The notes under the pieces were generated by a model that made no database searches, was not told where the DNA came from, and worked only from the letters and a program-made list of their open reading frames with translations. This document shows positions 5,791 through 6,015 of a stretch of 6,015 nucleotides of DNA, one piece after another. A program made the position numbers and the translations under genes. The number at the start of each line of letters is the position of its first letter. Within the stretch, counting starts at the first letter, position 1. The DNA is from an uncultured Flavobacteriia bacterium (GTDB lineage Bacteria > Bacteroidota > Bacteroidia > Flavobacteriales > Flavobacteriaceae). The stretch spans positions 1 through 6,015 of the forward strand of contig CAMLRV010000146.1 in the NCBI GenBank assembly GCA_946482495.1. The letters run 5' to 3'.

Positions 5791-6015
5791 ATGATTTTTG
5801 AAACTGAAAGATTATTTATTCGAAAATTAGATGAAAATGATTCTGAAGCAATGTTTGAAATTTATTCAGATAAAGAAGCGATGAAGTTTCGATCAAATAA
5901 GCCTTTTGAAAATGTCGTAGAAGCAATAGAAATGATTAAACATACTAAAACAGAATTCCAATTAGGATTAAAATTTAGATATGCAATCATTAAAAAAGAA
6001 ACCAATGAATTGATT
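5791..6015 (+). CDS. GNAT family N-acetyltransferase, N-terminal part (cut by window end)
   Basis: The frame begins at ATG 5791, 12 bases after the preceding stop, and stays open for 75 codons to the window edge. The opening MIFETERLFIRKLDENDSEA is typical of RimJ/RimL-type GNAT acetyltransferases: an E-T-E-R-L-x-I-R strand followed by a helix. FEIYSDKEAMKF (22-33) and FRYAIIKKETNELI (62-75) fit the next helix and the start of the central sheet. The acetyl-CoA pyrophosphate-binding loop lies beyond the window, so neither the substrate nor catalytic completeness can be judged. The short gap and absence of a terminator suggest read-through from the type IX secreted protein gene, although the two functions look unrelated. 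Confidence 0.88.
   Translation, partial: MIFETERLFIRKLDENDSEAMFEIYSDKEAMKFRSNKPFENVVEAIEMIKHTKTEFQLGLKFRYAIIKKETNELI

Noticed and set aside
1..6015. A defence island, mobile element or other new multi-gene system
   Set aside because: No transposase, integrase, nuclease pair, retron, toxin-antitoxin or CRISPR feature is present. The helicase is the standard Bacteroidota stand-alone form beside housekeeping genes.

Overview
The window is AT-rich chromosomal DNA that looks like Flavobacteriaceae (Bacteroidota), most likely Flavobacterium or a close relative. The evidence is a Por secretion system (type IX) C-terminal sorting domain, a DUF3822 gene joined to rsmD, promoter -7 boxes of the Bacteroidota form TAnnTTTG, and A-rich translation starts without clear Shine-Dalgarno sequences. 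I see no insertion sequence, phage gene, tRNA, rRNA or CRISPR array. No intergenic stretch exceeds 200 bases.

Layout. At 1-127 is the 3' end of pdxH (pyridoxamine 5'-phosphate oxidase, + strand), closed by a hairpin terminator at 153-183. The gap at 128-326 also holds a well-formed Bacteroidota promoter (265-295) and a spaced inverted repeat just upstream of it. These precede a small CAP-domain lipoprotein (327-830, +). A long compound hairpin (868-903) separates that gene from a convergent minus-strand pair. The pair is a DUF3822 gene (start best placed at 2309) followed by rsmD (907-1509), overlapping by four bases in an ATGA. Divergent from the pair is a compact RecD/Pif1-type helicase (start best placed at 2419). 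It is followed on the same strand, with no visible terminator, by a 632-residue type IX secreted protein with an adhesin-like domain (3880-5778). After a 12-base gap comes the 5' part of a GNAT acetyltransferase (5791 to the window end).

How the genes relate. DUF3822 and rsmD are translationally coupled, which ties an uncharacterised actin-fold-like protein to 16S rRNA methylation. The DUF3822 and helicase genes share an intergenic promoter region with -7 boxes facing outward. Those boxes argue for shorter proteins at both genes than the longest reading frames give. The CAP lipoprotein and the type IX protein are both envelope or surface products, but nothing in the sequence links their functions.

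Most of this is ordinary core-genome content. I do not see a new multi-gene system. The points worth a second look are the acidic tail on RsmD, the DUF3822-rsmD coupling, the start-site corrections, the possible surface-export signal on the CAP lipoprotein, and the uncharacterised middle of the type IX protein.
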